Part shown: piece after piece, positions 1-8,204 of the stretch | Layout: every line of letters starts with the position of its first letter | How positions within the stretch are numbered: position 1 is the stretch's first letter | Assembly (NCBI RefSeq): GCF_009664365.1 | Contig: NZ_CP044310.1 | Coordinates: 5,209,501-5,273,500, forward strand | DNA length: 64,000 nt | Origin: Paenibacillus xylanilyticus | GTDB taxonomy: Bacteria; Bacillota; Bacilli; Paenibacillales; Paenibacillaceae | Direction of reading: 5' to 3' | Translations under genes and position numbers: made by a program | Notes under the pieces: model-generated | What the model was told of the DNA's origin: nothing | What the model saw: only the letters and a program-made list of their open reading frames with translations | Databases searched by the model: none

Positions 1-903
1 CCCTGGATCCAGCGTATGGTGGATGAACTGAAGACAGATCATCACTGGATCGAGATTGAGAATGGAGAGTTGGTTCATGCCTTGAATCAGGCCATGTTAG
101 TTCGGGATTTGCCCGGGATGGCGGATGTGGATTCTTCTCTCTATTTGTTCTGTAAGGAAATCAAGAAAGGGGCTACCGTCGCCATCTCGGGGGAGGCAGC
201 CGATGAAGTGTTTGGAGGGTATCCCTGGTTCCATCGGGACGAGATGCTGAATTCGGGAACGTTCCCTTGGTCGGTAGCACCTGACATGCGCGCAGGTTTA
301 TTATCTGCAGACATTCGGGAGTGGATCAGACCGCTGGACTATCTTGCCGACCGTTATTCGGATGCTGTGGCTGAGGTTCCTTTGCTGGATGGGGAGACCG
401 GAAAGGCAGCACAAATGCGTGTCATGTCCTATTTGAACATCACCCGCTTCATGCCTACCCTGCTTGATCGGAAGGACCGGATGAGTATGGGGGCAGGGCT
501 CGAGGTTCGAGTTCCTTACTGCGATCATCGCCTGATTCAATATGTATTTAACATTCCCTGGGAAATGAAAATAACGGGCGGCCGTGAGAAGGGAATCCTC
601 AGAAAAGCGTTAGAGGGTGTATTGCCTGATGATGTTTTATATCGTAAAAAGAGTCCTTATCCCAAAACACATAATCCGGAATATTTGGCGGCCGTCAAGC
701 AGCAGGTGCTGGATATCCTTGATGATGCATCTTCGCCAATTCTGCCTTTGATTGACAAGGCCCAGATTCGCAAGCTGGCATCTTCACCTGATGCTTCGTC
801 TAATCTGCCCTGGTTTGGGCAGCTCATGTCCGGTCCACAGCTGTTTGCTTACTTGACACAGATTAATTCCTGGTTGCGCACATATAAGGTTGCCATTCGT
901 TAA
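1..903 (+). CDS. asnB: Asparagine synthetase (glutamine-hydrolysing), C-terminal part, 5' truncated by window edge
   Basis: Synthetase-domain end of an AsnB-type enzyme, which makes Asn from Asp, ATP and Gln-derived ammonia. The open frame runs through base 1 without a start, so the N-terminal glutaminase domain and the PPi-loop lie outside the window. The visible 300 residues include ISGEAADEVFGGYPWF (the conserved SGxxADExFGGY stretch), the DRKDRMSMGAGLEVRVPYCD block and the KxPYPKTHNP region typical of class B synthetases. It converges on the minus-strand radical SAM cluster, with a hairpin between them, so it is not in the same operon. A specialised amidotransferase of the same fold cannot be excluded without the 5' part. 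Confidence 0.9.
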   Translation, partial: PWIQRMVDELKTDHHWIEIENGELVHALNQAMLVRDLPGMADVDSSLYLFCKEIKKGATVAISGEAADEVFGGYPWFHRDEMLNSGTFPWSVAPDMRAGLLSADIREWIRPLDYLADRYSDAVAEVPLLDGETGKAAQMRVMSYLNITRFMPTLLDRKDRMSMGAGLEVRVPYCDHRLIQYVFNIPWEMKITGGREKGILRKALEGVLPDDVLYRKKSPYPKTHNPEYLAAVKQQVLDILDDASSPILPLIDKAQIRKLASSPDASSNLPWFGQLMSGPQLFAYLTQINSWLRTYKVAIR

Positions 904-915
904 CAGAATGTAGTT

Positions 916-972
916 TAAAAAGAGGGGTGCCTGGTAAATAGCATTTATGCATTCACCTGGGCACCCCTCTAT
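916..972 (-). terminator. Terminator between convergent asnB and STM4011-like gene
   Basis: Perfect 11-bp stem (921-931 with 960-970), extended by a near-paired inner helix. On the minus strand it is followed by a T5 run, so it should end the STM4011-4015 transcript. The plus side has a looser T/A tail and may also stop asnB. Confidence 0.75.
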
Positions 973-1049
973 ATTTATTATCATGTCTTAGTTTAGCTAA
1001 AAGTATTAATCAGAAGAAGCATTCATGATCTCGACCTTACATAAGGGAA

Positions 1050-1919
1050 TCATCGAGTCATCACAGCGGATTCCGGGTTTCGTTCAAGCAAGCCACGGCC
1101 ATAAATCTCCCTGAATGGAGAGTCCGTCATATGAACGTATCCAATATAACAGCCGCACTTTTTCATCCTGCAGGGCCGATCCGCAGACAGCTTTTCCAAC
1201 CCGTCACGGTACAAATGGCCAATAATCCGGCGATCCTTATAACATCTTTTTACATGCCCCGAACCCTGCACATAAAACACTTCCGAGCCTGCCGCACAGC
1301 CTTTGCCATAACTCTCATAATCCCGTAAGTTCCCCTCAAACAGCGGATCGATCGACCGCAAATAGGCAACCTCTTCCGGCTCGTAATAATTAGGCTTATC
1401 CTTAAAGGCATTGATCCACATGTAGATATCGTCCGGCAGCGACTCTCTCATGGACTGAATGGCAGGAAATGCACTGCGGAGGCCCACCGTGCCCACGCTG
1501 AATTCAAGACCCATTTCACGCAAAGTAAGGCATTGTTTAATAAAAGAAGATTCCTTGGTCTCACGAGGATGATAGGTTGCCCAGAACGCAGCTGTCTTGG
1601 AATTCAATTCACGGGCCCAATCCAACTTCACGGAAAGGTTGGTCTGCACAGCAATTTTATGGATGTGGCGCATATGTGACAATTCCACCATGGCTTCCCT
1701 GTACCAGCGCCGTACCAGCGCCTCGCCATATGGATTGAAGAAAATGGACAATTCGTGTCCCACCTCTTCCTGAGCCTTCACCCAATCCACGAACTGACGT
1801 AATTGTTGTTCGTCTGTTTCCAGCGTCTCCTTGGAATCCACAGTTTTGCTAAACGGACAATAGGGACAATCATAATTACAGGACGACAGCTTCCCCCGAT
1901 AATACAAGGTTGCTCTCAT
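1050..1919 (-). CDS. STM4011 family radical SAM protein
   Basis: Radical SAM enzyme of unknown reaction, 289 aa from the chosen start. The SAM-cluster motif CNYDCPYC (Cys14, 18, 21) is at the extreme N-terminus, as in the STM4011 family. The C-terminal part holds five more cysteines (GKGC, KRC, PC, KKC, GC), suggesting an auxiliary iron-sulfur site. The start is the ATG at 1919, whose ATGA overlaps the stop of the preceding radical SAM gene; a longer in-frame reading from 1970 would run back inside that gene. It is the last gene of the five-gene cluster, so translation is probably coupled. The family call rests on sequence plus the exact gene neighbourhood. The substrate is unknown. Confidence 0.85.
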   Translation of the reverse strand: MRATLYYRGKLSSCNYDCPYCPFSKTVDSKETLETDEQQLRQFVDWVKAQEEVGHELSIFFNPYGEALVRRWYREAMVELSHMRHIHKIAVQTNLSVKLDWARELNSKTAAFWATYHPRETKESSFIKQCLTLREMGLEFSVGTVGLRSAFPAIQSMRESLPDDIYMWINAFKDKPNYYEPEEVAYLRSIDPLFEGNLRDYESYGKGCAAGSEVFYVQGSGHVKRCYKDRRIIGHLYRDGLEKLSADRPCRMKKCGCYIGYVHMTDSPFREIYGRGLLERNPESAVMTR

Positions 1920-3310
1920 GAGAACACAAACCCTTCCATTTGCTCGCGAATCTCGGCAGATATTAACCAATCTCCAATAGCATCGGAATATCCCAGACCT
2001 TCTTCGGTTAAACGCAGCACCTGATGTTCATTCTCCTGCTCAATTACAGCCATTCCCTCTGTCAGCAGTTCTGAGAGCCAGGCGTAATCCGTCATAACTT
2101 CACTTCTGAACCGCTGAAGATAATCATCCAAAGTCAGACCTTCCCGGTGCAGCAGTGCTTTTAAAATAAATCTGCGTTTCTGCTCTTCCCTGCTCAGCAC
2201 AATGCCATAATCGGCAGCATCATATCGCTCGGCAGCCACATAATCGGCGATGATGCTCTGGGTAGCCTTATAGCTCACACCATATTTCGATGCATAATGT
2301 ACTTCGCTGGTATAGGAACGGGCACCGCATCCAAGACCAACCATGCCTTCCTCCTGGCAGCTGTACGGCAGCAGCTCTTTGCTTGCATGTGAGGATGACT
2401 CTTTTGCAAATCTCCGCATGGAATACTGAACATATCCCCTGCTTTTTAAGGTTTCTCTTGCCGCAGTGTATAGCTCCATGCGAATATCCGGCCCTTGACG
2501 CTGAATATCCTCCGGCTTCACGATTGTATTCTCGCGGGTGTACAGCGGATAAATGAAAATCTCTCCCGGCTCATAAGAGAGGACACGTTCAAGGGAATAC
2601 AACCACGACTCCACCGTTTGGCCGGGAAGACCATAGATCAAATCCAGGTTCAGCAAAGGAAAGTCGTACCGCGTAAGCTTCTCCAGTGCGCGCTCTACTT
2701 CCTGTGGTTTCTGCGGGCGATAGATTGCGGCAGCCTCCGCTTCAATAAAGCTCTGGATCCCCATACTGACGCGGTCCACGCTGCGTTCCTTCAGTAACGC
2801 AAGCTTGCCTTCCGTCACGGTGTCAGGAGAGGTTTCTATTGAGATGGAAGCATGGGCGGGATCAAGTCCCATCACATGTTCGGCAATGTCAAACAATCGG
2901 TTTAACTGAACCTCATTCAATAAGGTTGGCGTCCCGCCACCAATGGCAAACCTGGAATACGGTCTGCGTGAGGTTAGGGGAGCCCATTGCTTCGCCTGGC
3001 GTTCCAGTGCATCCACATAACGTTCATGTGTATCGTCACGCCGGTCAGGCAAAGTGAACAGATTGCAGAATCCGCAGCGGGCAGCGCAAAAAGGAATATG
3101 CATATATAAAAAATAAGTGTCAGTATTCTCGCGTTCCCACAAAGTTCCCAAGGGCAGCGGCGGGTCCAATTTCCGATATGCCGTCTTATGCGGATAAGAG
3201 TATAGATAAGAACGATAAGGTAAAGTCAGTACTTCCCTAAGACCTGTAGCTCTATTGGATCCGGACGCTGCGGAATGACCTGTTGTTGTAAACTCAGACG
3301 GATTGCTCAT
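1916..3310 (-). CDS. STM4012 family radical SAM protein (HemW/HemN-like)
   Basis: 464-aa radical SAM protein with a coproporphyrinogen-dehydrogenase-like fold. Visible features are FCAARCGFC (CX3CX2C, Cys75/79/82), the glycine motif GGGTPTLL, and the ETSPDTV and DRVSMGIQS segments found in HemW-type proteins. The C-terminal part resembles the HemN C-domain. The ATG at 3310 has AGGAGG spaced 7 nt upstream; a GTG at 3340 in the same frame has none. The gene lies 57 nt after the hydrolase gene and overlaps the next radical SAM gene by 4 nt. HemW and its relatives carry heme or act in porphyrin metabolism, but this clade is separate and its job is not known. Confidence 0.87.
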   Translation of the reverse strand: MSNPSEFTTTGHSAASGSNRATGLREVLTLPYRSYLYSYPHKTAYRKLDPPLPLGTLWERENTDTYFLYMHIPFCAARCGFCNLFTLPDRRDDTHERYVDALERQAKQWAPLTSRRPYSRFAIGGGTPTLLNEVQLNRLFDIAEHVMGLDPAHASISIETSPDTVTEGKLALLKERSVDRVSMGIQSFIEAEAAAIYRPQKPQEVERALEKLTRYDFPLLNLDLIYGLPGQTVESWLYSLERVLSYEPGEIFIYPLYTRENTIVKPEDIQRQGPDIRMELYTAARETLKSRGYVQYSMRRFAKESSSHASKELLPYSCQEEGMVGLGCGARSYTSEVHYASKYGVSYKATQSIIADYVAAERYDAADYGIVLSREEQKRRFILKALLHREGLTLDDYLQRFRSEVMTDYAWLSELLTEGMAVIEQENEHQVLRLTEEGLGYSDAIGDWLISAEIREQMEGFVFS

Positions 3311-3366
3311 CGGTTTCCTCCTGTCTCCGGTTGTTTTCACTCACAATAAAATGGTTGCAATGCATG

Positions 3367-4152
3367 CTATAAAACAAATTCACGATAAGGTACATTCCAG
3401 ACAACCTCATGCGCCAGTCTGTGTCCCTGATACCCATCTTCGCCATAAGCTGTTCCATGATCCGAAAATGCAAGACAGAACGTTGGCCGCGTACGTCCCC
3501 GCATGGCATCAAACAACGGCCCCAGCGCCTGATCCACATACCGAAGGGCAGCCCGTTGAGTCTCAACAGAGTCCTCCCTTGCCCCTTCCACAAAATAGCG
3601 ATTGGGACCATGAATGGCCGACACATTCAAAAATAGAAATACTTTCTCATCCTGTGGTATCTGTTCAAGCAGCTTCAATGCGTGCTGGACCTGATGCTCT
3701 GTCGAGCGAGGATTGGTAACCCCAAAGGTCATTCGCCAATAACTCTGCTGAAAGTAGCCCGGCAGCACTTTGGCCAGCGGATTTTTTTTCGTAAAAAATA
3801 TGACTCCACCGATACAAATTGTGCGGTATCCTTCCTCTGCCAAACCAGATACGATATCCGGTGTATCAAACAGCCACGTATGCGGATGAGTCTTCAATCC
3901 GGTATTACGGGAATGAAACAGCCGGACATGCGAGGCCTTGTCCGTATTGGCGGGCGTAGGCATGAAACCACCAAAAAAGGCATGATGTGCTGCATATGTA
4001 AAACTTCCTGGGGTATGGCGTTTCTCCCAGGGGCCTGATCCGCACAGATTGGGACAATTCGCTTCCTCCTGCTTCGCTACGTCATATCTTAACGTATCCA
4101 GAGTAATCATTAATAGATCATGGGAGCCAACAATGGTGTTCATATCAGGCAT
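3367..4152 (-). CDS. STM4013/SEN3800 family hydrolase (sulfatase / alkaline-phosphatase fold)
   Basis: 261-aa protein of the alkaline phosphatase superfamily. It shows the N-terminal metal-site strand LLMITLDTLRYD, a Phe-Thr-Tyr-Ala-Ala-His segment where the nucleophile normally lies, and the C-terminal AFSDHGTAYGEDG block with the metal-binding Asp-His. The CxPxR formylglycine motif of true sulfatases is absent, so a phosphodiester or phosphonate substrate is more plausible than a sulfate ester (inference). The ATG at 4152 has GGAG about 10 nt upstream; another ATG at 4143 gives the family-like MNTIVGSHD start and is possible. It overlaps the end of the STM4014-like gene. Confidence 0.83.
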   Translation of the reverse strand: MPDMNTIVGSHDLLMITLDTLRYDVAKQEEANCPNLCGSGPWEKRHTPGSFTYAAHHAFFGGFMPTPANTDKASHVRLFHSRNTGLKTHPHTWLFDTPDIVSGLAEEGYRTICIGGVIFFTKKNPLAKVLPGYFQQSYWRMTFGVTNPRSTEHQVQHALKLLEQIPQDEKVFLFLNVSAIHGPNRYFVEGAREDSVETQRAALRYVDQALGPLFDAMRGRTRPTFCLAFSDHGTAYGEDGYQGHRLAHEVVWNVPYREFVL

Positions 4153-5434
4153 GTTCGTAAGGCTCCTTTCGCAGAATGTCCATCTCCCACTCATATGTTC
4201 CAAGTCCGTTGTGCTGTACGTGGTACAGCAGATCACCGAACGGATTTACATCCAGAACATAGGTACGTGGGTTATCCCCACCGCTGAGCATGACATCAAT
4301 GCCTGCAGACCATGAATTCGGAAATGCAGCCATCGCTGTTTGGGCAGCGGTTTGGACCAGACCCAGCCTATAGCCGTCCACGCCCGCTTCCTCGGGCAGC
4401 ATCCGCTCGTTGCGTAAATGCAAATTCGTTATAGGCGTCTGGCTTAGCCTCACAATGGCATGACCTGCATGACCGCCAGCCACAAGCTGACGAATATCAA
4501 ATACACGCGAGCCATATGATGCCTTGGCCATCCACCGTTCAATTTGAGCCCCTTCTGCACATAACCAGTCCAGCAGAGTCTTAATTTCCTCATTGCGGGT
4601 ATACCTCTGCATGCGGCCTTCGTTGTAGAAAATCGGCCTGCCCTTAACCACTGCCATCCCCACAGTGGTAACAGCAATCTCAGCACCCGTTCGCGGGTTA
4701 ATCTGATAAGCAACAACACCAGATGCCGCCGAGCCACAGGCAAGCTTAACAAATACCCGGTACATGCCTGAAGCCTGCATGGCCGCGCGCAGTTCCGAAT
4801 AGCTCAATATTTGCTCCGGAGACTGGAGAACGGGAGGAACATCAACTCTGTGAGCCGATAAATGCTGTTGGCACTTCCTTTTGTCAAACATGGTAGCAAT
4901 ATCTTCTGGATCATTCAGGAATCTGGCAGAAGGCCACAATTCACCCGCTTCCCTTCCAATTCGCTTCAGACAGCCTTTCCAGCCATTAAACCACTGGGCA
5001 GGTGCATAGATGCGCCCCCAATCCTGCCGCAGCTCAAGCGCCTCCTCTGCTGTAAACGACTCTCTGCTTAATGATTCAGTGTTGGGGTCGCCATCCTTCG
5101 CCCCAAGAGATAACAATTCACGCTCCACATCCCATTGCTCTCCCGGTGCATCCATTCGAATCAGGGGTGCCACTTCCGCTGTAGCCTTGCGTTGTAAACC
5201 TGGATTGACCACATCGGCCAAGGATCCACCCTGTCTCCAGGTCTTGAGCACGTCGGCATAGGGGATCACTTTAGCAGGGCTCAAGCCACATTCCAGCCTC
5301 GCCTGCTGCAGGCCTTTGGTTCTGCGATTATCCGGGTTTCCGATCAACCAAAACGGCCGTTCTATGTGCCGCTCATTGCTCTGGGATTGGGGTTGTCGTC
5401 TCTGATCTGTCTGGTTCGCTGTAACGCCTGACAT
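4145..5434 (-). CDS. STM4014 family protein (ATP-grasp-like)
   Basis: 429-aa protein recognised mainly by its place in the STM4011-4015 set and its ATP-grasp-like layout: an N-terminal Rossmann-like region beginning FWLIGNPDNRRTKGLQQA, a central FVKLACGSAASGV segment resembling the ATP-binding lysine/glycine loop, and the C-terminal block YVLDVNPFGDLL resembling the metal-binding Asp/Asn motif. ATP-grasp enzymes join a carboxylate to an amine or thiol, so it may be the ligase of the cluster (inference). The start follows the LRR gene by 3 nt with a weak ribosome site, suggesting translational coupling. Residues 1-20 are polar and Gln/Arg rich, so the start is uncertain. Confidence 0.78.
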   Translation of the reverse strand: MSGVTANQTDQRRQPQSQSNERHIERPFWLIGNPDNRRTKGLQQARLECGLSPAKVIPYADVLKTWRQGGSLADVVNPGLQRKATAEVAPLIRMDAPGEQWDVERELLSLGAKDGDPNTESLSRESFTAEEALELRQDWGRIYAPAQWFNGWKGCLKRIGREAGELWPSARFLNDPEDIATMFDKRKCQQHLSAHRVDVPPVLQSPEQILSYSELRAAMQASGMYRVFVKLACGSAASGVVAYQINPRTGAEIAVTTVGMAVVKGRPIFYNEGRMQRYTRNEEIKTLLDWLCAEGAQIERWMAKASYGSRVFDIRQLVAGGHAGHAIVRLSQTPITNLHLRNERMLPEEAGVDGYRLGLVQTAAQTAMAAFPNSWSAGIDVMLSGGDNPRTYVLDVNPFGDLLYHVQHNGLGTYEWEMDILRKEPYEHA

Positions 5435-5437
5435 CTC

Positions 5438-6280
5438 TTATTCCGTTAATGACGGATAACGCCAGTCATCTTCATCACTCTGCTGCTGATCGCTGACATC
5501 AACGGATAAGCCTGAACGTTTCCAGCGAATGAGCATTTCGTCTGTCATGTAGTGGTAGCTGAGATCGAGATGCTTCAACTTCTTAATCTTGTCGCTGGCA
5601 AGCAGAGCCTCAGCCCCTTCATCCGACAATGTGCCTTGGGAAAGGTCCAGTACTTCGAGTTGATCAACAATGGGTGCCTGTGCCACGGCTTTGGCGATGT
5701 CATCCTGAATTTCACTGTCTTTCAGGCCAAGGTACACCAGCTTGGGGAATCGTCCCTGTTCCAGCAGCGGAAGCACATCTTCAAGTGAACCGTCGAAGCC
5801 ATAATCATCTACACCCAGGTACAATTCGAGCTTGCGCAGCTCAGGCAATTGAGCATTGGTAATGGAAGAGAGTACCTCCTGAGGCAGTCCACCACAGATA
5901 ATGACCAGCTCTTCAAGCTTGGCATGTTGCAAGGGTTCAAGGCTTAATCCGCTACTGCCTTTTACCGTAAAGGACTTCAGTTCTGGAAAAGCCTTTAGAA
6001 GCGGGGTCAGATCAGTCTGAATAATCCAGGAAACTTCACACTCTTCAAAGCCCATATCTCCAATGAACAGCTTTTTTAATGACCGAAAACTTGGCGCCAA
6101 TTCAATAAGAACATTCATGAATTCGTCCGGAGAACTCTCGTAAGCTTGTCCCCAATCTCCGATAACCAGACTTTCCAGTGTACCCGCTTCGGGGTTGGCA
6201 GCCAATTCCCTGATCAAATTCTCCATACGGATACCGTTCTCATAGTCATCGAAAGATACCGTTAGCTTCACTTCCTGCAT
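5438..6280 (-). CDS. STM4015 family protein (leucine-rich-repeat)
   Basis: 280-aa acidic protein made mostly of leucine-rich repeats, for example LKKLFIGDMG, LRKLELYLG, LVYLGLKDSE, LEVLDLSQG and LKHLDLSYH. It has no signal peptide or membrane segment, so it is probably cytoplasmic. The LRR surface may bind a protein or peptide partner for the enzymes encoded downstream (inference). It is first in the five-gene cluster, with GGAGG 9 nt before the ATG and a clear non-coding stretch upstream. The family name rests on the conserved gene order with the Salmonella STM4015-STM4011 cluster. Confidence 0.82.
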   Translation of the reverse strand: MQEVKLTVSFDDYENGIRMENLIRELAANPEAGTLESLVIGDWGQAYESSPDEFMNVLIELAPSFRSLKKLFIGDMGFEECEVSWIIQTDLTPLLKAFPELKSFTVKGSSGLSLEPLQHAKLEELVIICGGLPQEVLSSITNAQLPELRKLELYLGVDDYGFDGSLEDVLPLLEQGRFPKLVYLGLKDSEIQDDIAKAVAQAPIVDQLEVLDLSQGTLSDEGAEALLASDKIKKLKHLDLSYHYMTDEMLIRWKRSGLSVDVSDQQQSDEDDWRYPSLTE

Positions 6281-6325
6281 TGATTAATCCCTCCGATTGA
6301 GTTCATTCTTGATTCGTTAATTCGA

Positions 6326-6355
6326 ATGTTACCCCATCCTGCATGAGGCTTGCAA
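6326..6355 (-). promoter_or_regulatory. Possible sigma-A promoter of the STM4011-4015-like operon
   Basis: On the minus strand TTGCAA (6350-6355) and TAACAT (6326-6331) are separated by 18 bp, placing transcription about 40 nt before the LRR-gene start. The match is fair only. Confidence 0.3.
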
Positions 6356-6554
6356 CTTCTTCCAACTCCGGTCCCATGATGATTCTCAAACACGAAATGG
6401 CTATACATCATTAACTAGGAAAGGGAACGTATGTTCTTTTTCGATTTGTTTCAAAAGGGTGATTCCGGTTAGGTATATAGGTGGATATAAATTAAGATCA
6501 CCAATGGTTATCTTGGTTCTATATACTTCGATTCTGCGCCCTTCTTGGTAATAT

Positions 6555-6623
6555 CAAAAAAGGCGTTAATAGCCGGAGTCCATTCCACAATCCTCGGGAA
6601 TGATACTCCTTCCATTAACGCCT
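6555..6623 (-). terminator. Terminator of the gerM-rph-rdgB unit
   Basis: Long hairpin: a 10-bp stem (6561-6570 with 6614-6623) enclosing paired GGAGT/ACTCC and CATTCC/GGAATG segments. On the minus strand it is followed by six T residues. It lies 60-120 nt past the rdgB stop. Confidence 0.75.
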
Positions 6624-6679
6624 TCATAGGTTGTTCAGGTTGTTATACCTGATTCATAAGATTTCCGGTTAACCAGGAT

Positions 6680-7303
6680 TCAGCCTTCAAGCCGGGATAC
6701 AAGCGCTCGTAATGCATGACCACGATGACTGATAGCCTGCTTTTGTTCCAGCGTAAGCTCAGCCATCGTCATCTCGTATTCAGGTACATAGAATAGAGGA
6801 TCGTACCCGAAACCGCCACCACCGGCAGCCTCGCTCGTAATCCAGCCTTCTGCTGTTCCCTCCGCTTCAAACTTGTCCCCTGTTGCCGGGTCATACAGAA
6901 CCAGGGCACATACAAAGCGTGCCGGACTGAGCAGCGGCTGTTGTGTATCCTCACCGGATTTGATGGATTCCAGCGCTGCAAGCAGCTTGGCATTATTCAG
7001 GGCATCTGTTGCTCCTTCGCCAGCATATCTTGCCGAATACACACCCGGCTCCCCATCCAGCAGATCCACACAAAGTCCTGAATCATCGGCCAACACAGGA
7101 AGACCAAGTGCATCTCCTACCGCTTTTGCTTTCTTCCAGGCATTCTCGGCAAAGGTTACCCCGTCCTCCACGACATCCGGAAGCTCGGGGTAATCGAACA
7201 TGCTTTTGACCTCTTTGCCAAGGGGTGCAAATGCATGGGCAAACTCTCTTACTTTACCCTGATTCCGGGTTGCAACAATGATGATTGGGCTGTCCAGATG
7301 CAT
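6680..7303 (-). CDS. rdgB: XTP/dITP diphosphatase (Ham1/RdgB family)
   Basis: 207-aa house-cleaning pyrophosphatase that hydrolyses dITP, XTP and ITP to monophosphates, preventing incorporation of deaminated purines. Family motifs are visible: ATRNQGKVREF at the N-terminus (substrate loop), ADDSGLCVDLLDGEPGVYSARYAG, and the C-terminal GFGYDPLFYVPE and SHRGHALRAL. Its length is standard. It starts 1 nt after the rph stop with TAGGAG upstream, so the two are co-transcribed, matching the rph-ysnA order of Bacillus. A strong hairpin terminator follows. Confidence 0.96.
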   Translation of the reverse strand: MHLDSPIIIVATRNQGKVREFAHAFAPLGKEVKSMFDYPELPDVVEDGVTFAENAWKKAKAVGDALGLPVLADDSGLCVDLLDGEPGVYSARYAGEGATDALNNAKLLAALESIKSGEDTQQPLLSPARFVCALVLYDPATGDKFEAEGTAEGWITSEAAGGGGFGYDPLFYVPEYEMTMAELTLEQKQAISHRGHALRALVSRLEG

Positions 7304-7304
7304 C

Positions 7305-8063
7305 TTAGGCTTCTCCTAATCCACTAGCACCGATCTTGAGCGCAATCGGTCCAAGCACTTCTTTTTGCCGCTCAATCATCTCCAGGATTCCCTGCTCACC
7401 CAGTTCCAGCATGACATTAAGCTCCCGGCGATCGAATGGGGCTTCTTCACCTGTTCCTTGCAGCTCTACATATTTTCCGCCACCGGTCATGACGAGGTTC
7501 ATGTCTACTTTTGCCTTGGAATCTTCATCATAGTTCAGATCCAGAACAGGCTGTTCTCCGACTACACCTACACTCACAGCTGCAATGAAATCCGTGATGG
7601 GGAAGGTTTGCAGGCGATGCTGCTGGGCAATTTTGTTCACAGCCAATGCCAGCGCCACAAACGAGCCGGTAATGGACGTTGTACGCGTCCCTCCATCGGC
7701 TTGAATAACGTCACAGTCCAGGGTAATGGTCCGCTCGCCAAGCGCCTGCAGGTTCACCACAGAGCGAAGTGCACGGCCGATCAGACGCTGGATTTCCATC
7801 GTACGTCCAGTCAGCTTCCCGCGGTTCGCTTCACGCTGGTTCCGGGTATGTGTAGCACGGGGTAGCATGGAATATTCCGCAGTAACCCATCCCTTGCCTT
7901 GACCTTTCATGAACGGAGGAACGCGTTCCTCCACCGTTGCGGTACAGATAACCTTGGTATCCCCGACTTCAATCAGTACAGAACCTTCGGCGTATTTATT
8001 TGTGTTAATTGTTAAATTCATCGGCCGCAGCTGTTCGCTGGTTCGTCCGTTAGATCTCATCAT
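7305..8063 (-). CDS. rph: Ribonuclease PH
   Basis: 252-aa phosphorolytic 3'-5' exoribonuclease that trims tRNA 3' ends. Recognised by [10 protein letters not shown] near the N-terminus, [13 protein letters not shown] (the conserved substrate-binding Arg segment), [17 protein letters not shown], and [18 protein letters not shown]. Two adjacent ATG codons follow AGGAGG; the first (8063) is used here, the second (8060) is equally possible. It sits between gerM and rdgB, the order seen in Bacillus subtilis. Confidence 0.97.
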   Translation of the reverse strand: MMRSNGRTSEQLRPMNLTINTNKYAEGSVLIEVGDTKVICTATVEERVPPFMKGQGKGWVTAEYSMLPRATHTRNQREANRGKLTGRTMEIQRLIGRALRSVVNLQALGERTITLDCDVIQADGGTRTTSITGSFVALALAVNKIAQQHRLQTFPITDFIAAVSVGVVGEQPVLDLNYDEDSKAKVDMNLVMTGGGKYVELQGTGEEAPFDRRELNVMLELGEQGILEMIERQKEVLGPIALKIGASGLGEA

Positions 8064-8204
8064 TTCTGCCTCCTACGACTTAAGCATCCTGTAATTGTTG
8101 AACTGAGTCACACTTTACTAATCCTTTTTATTTTACCAAAGAGTTCTGTTAAAAGCATCTATCCGCCAAAGACTCTGTTACCCATCCCCAATTTTGTCCC
8201 CATC

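Larger units (their letters stand above)
6281..6679. other. Gene-free stretch between the LRR gene and rdgB
   Basis: About 400 bp without a convincing coding frame. It holds the upstream region of the STM4015-like gene and, from 6556, the rdgB terminator. The middle (6400-6540) is AT-rich and shows nothing recognisable. Confidence 0.6.

Noticed and set aside
1-6280. asnB and the radical SAM cluster considered as one natural-product operon
   Set aside because: They are on opposite strands, convergent, with a terminator between them; a functional link is not supported by the layout.
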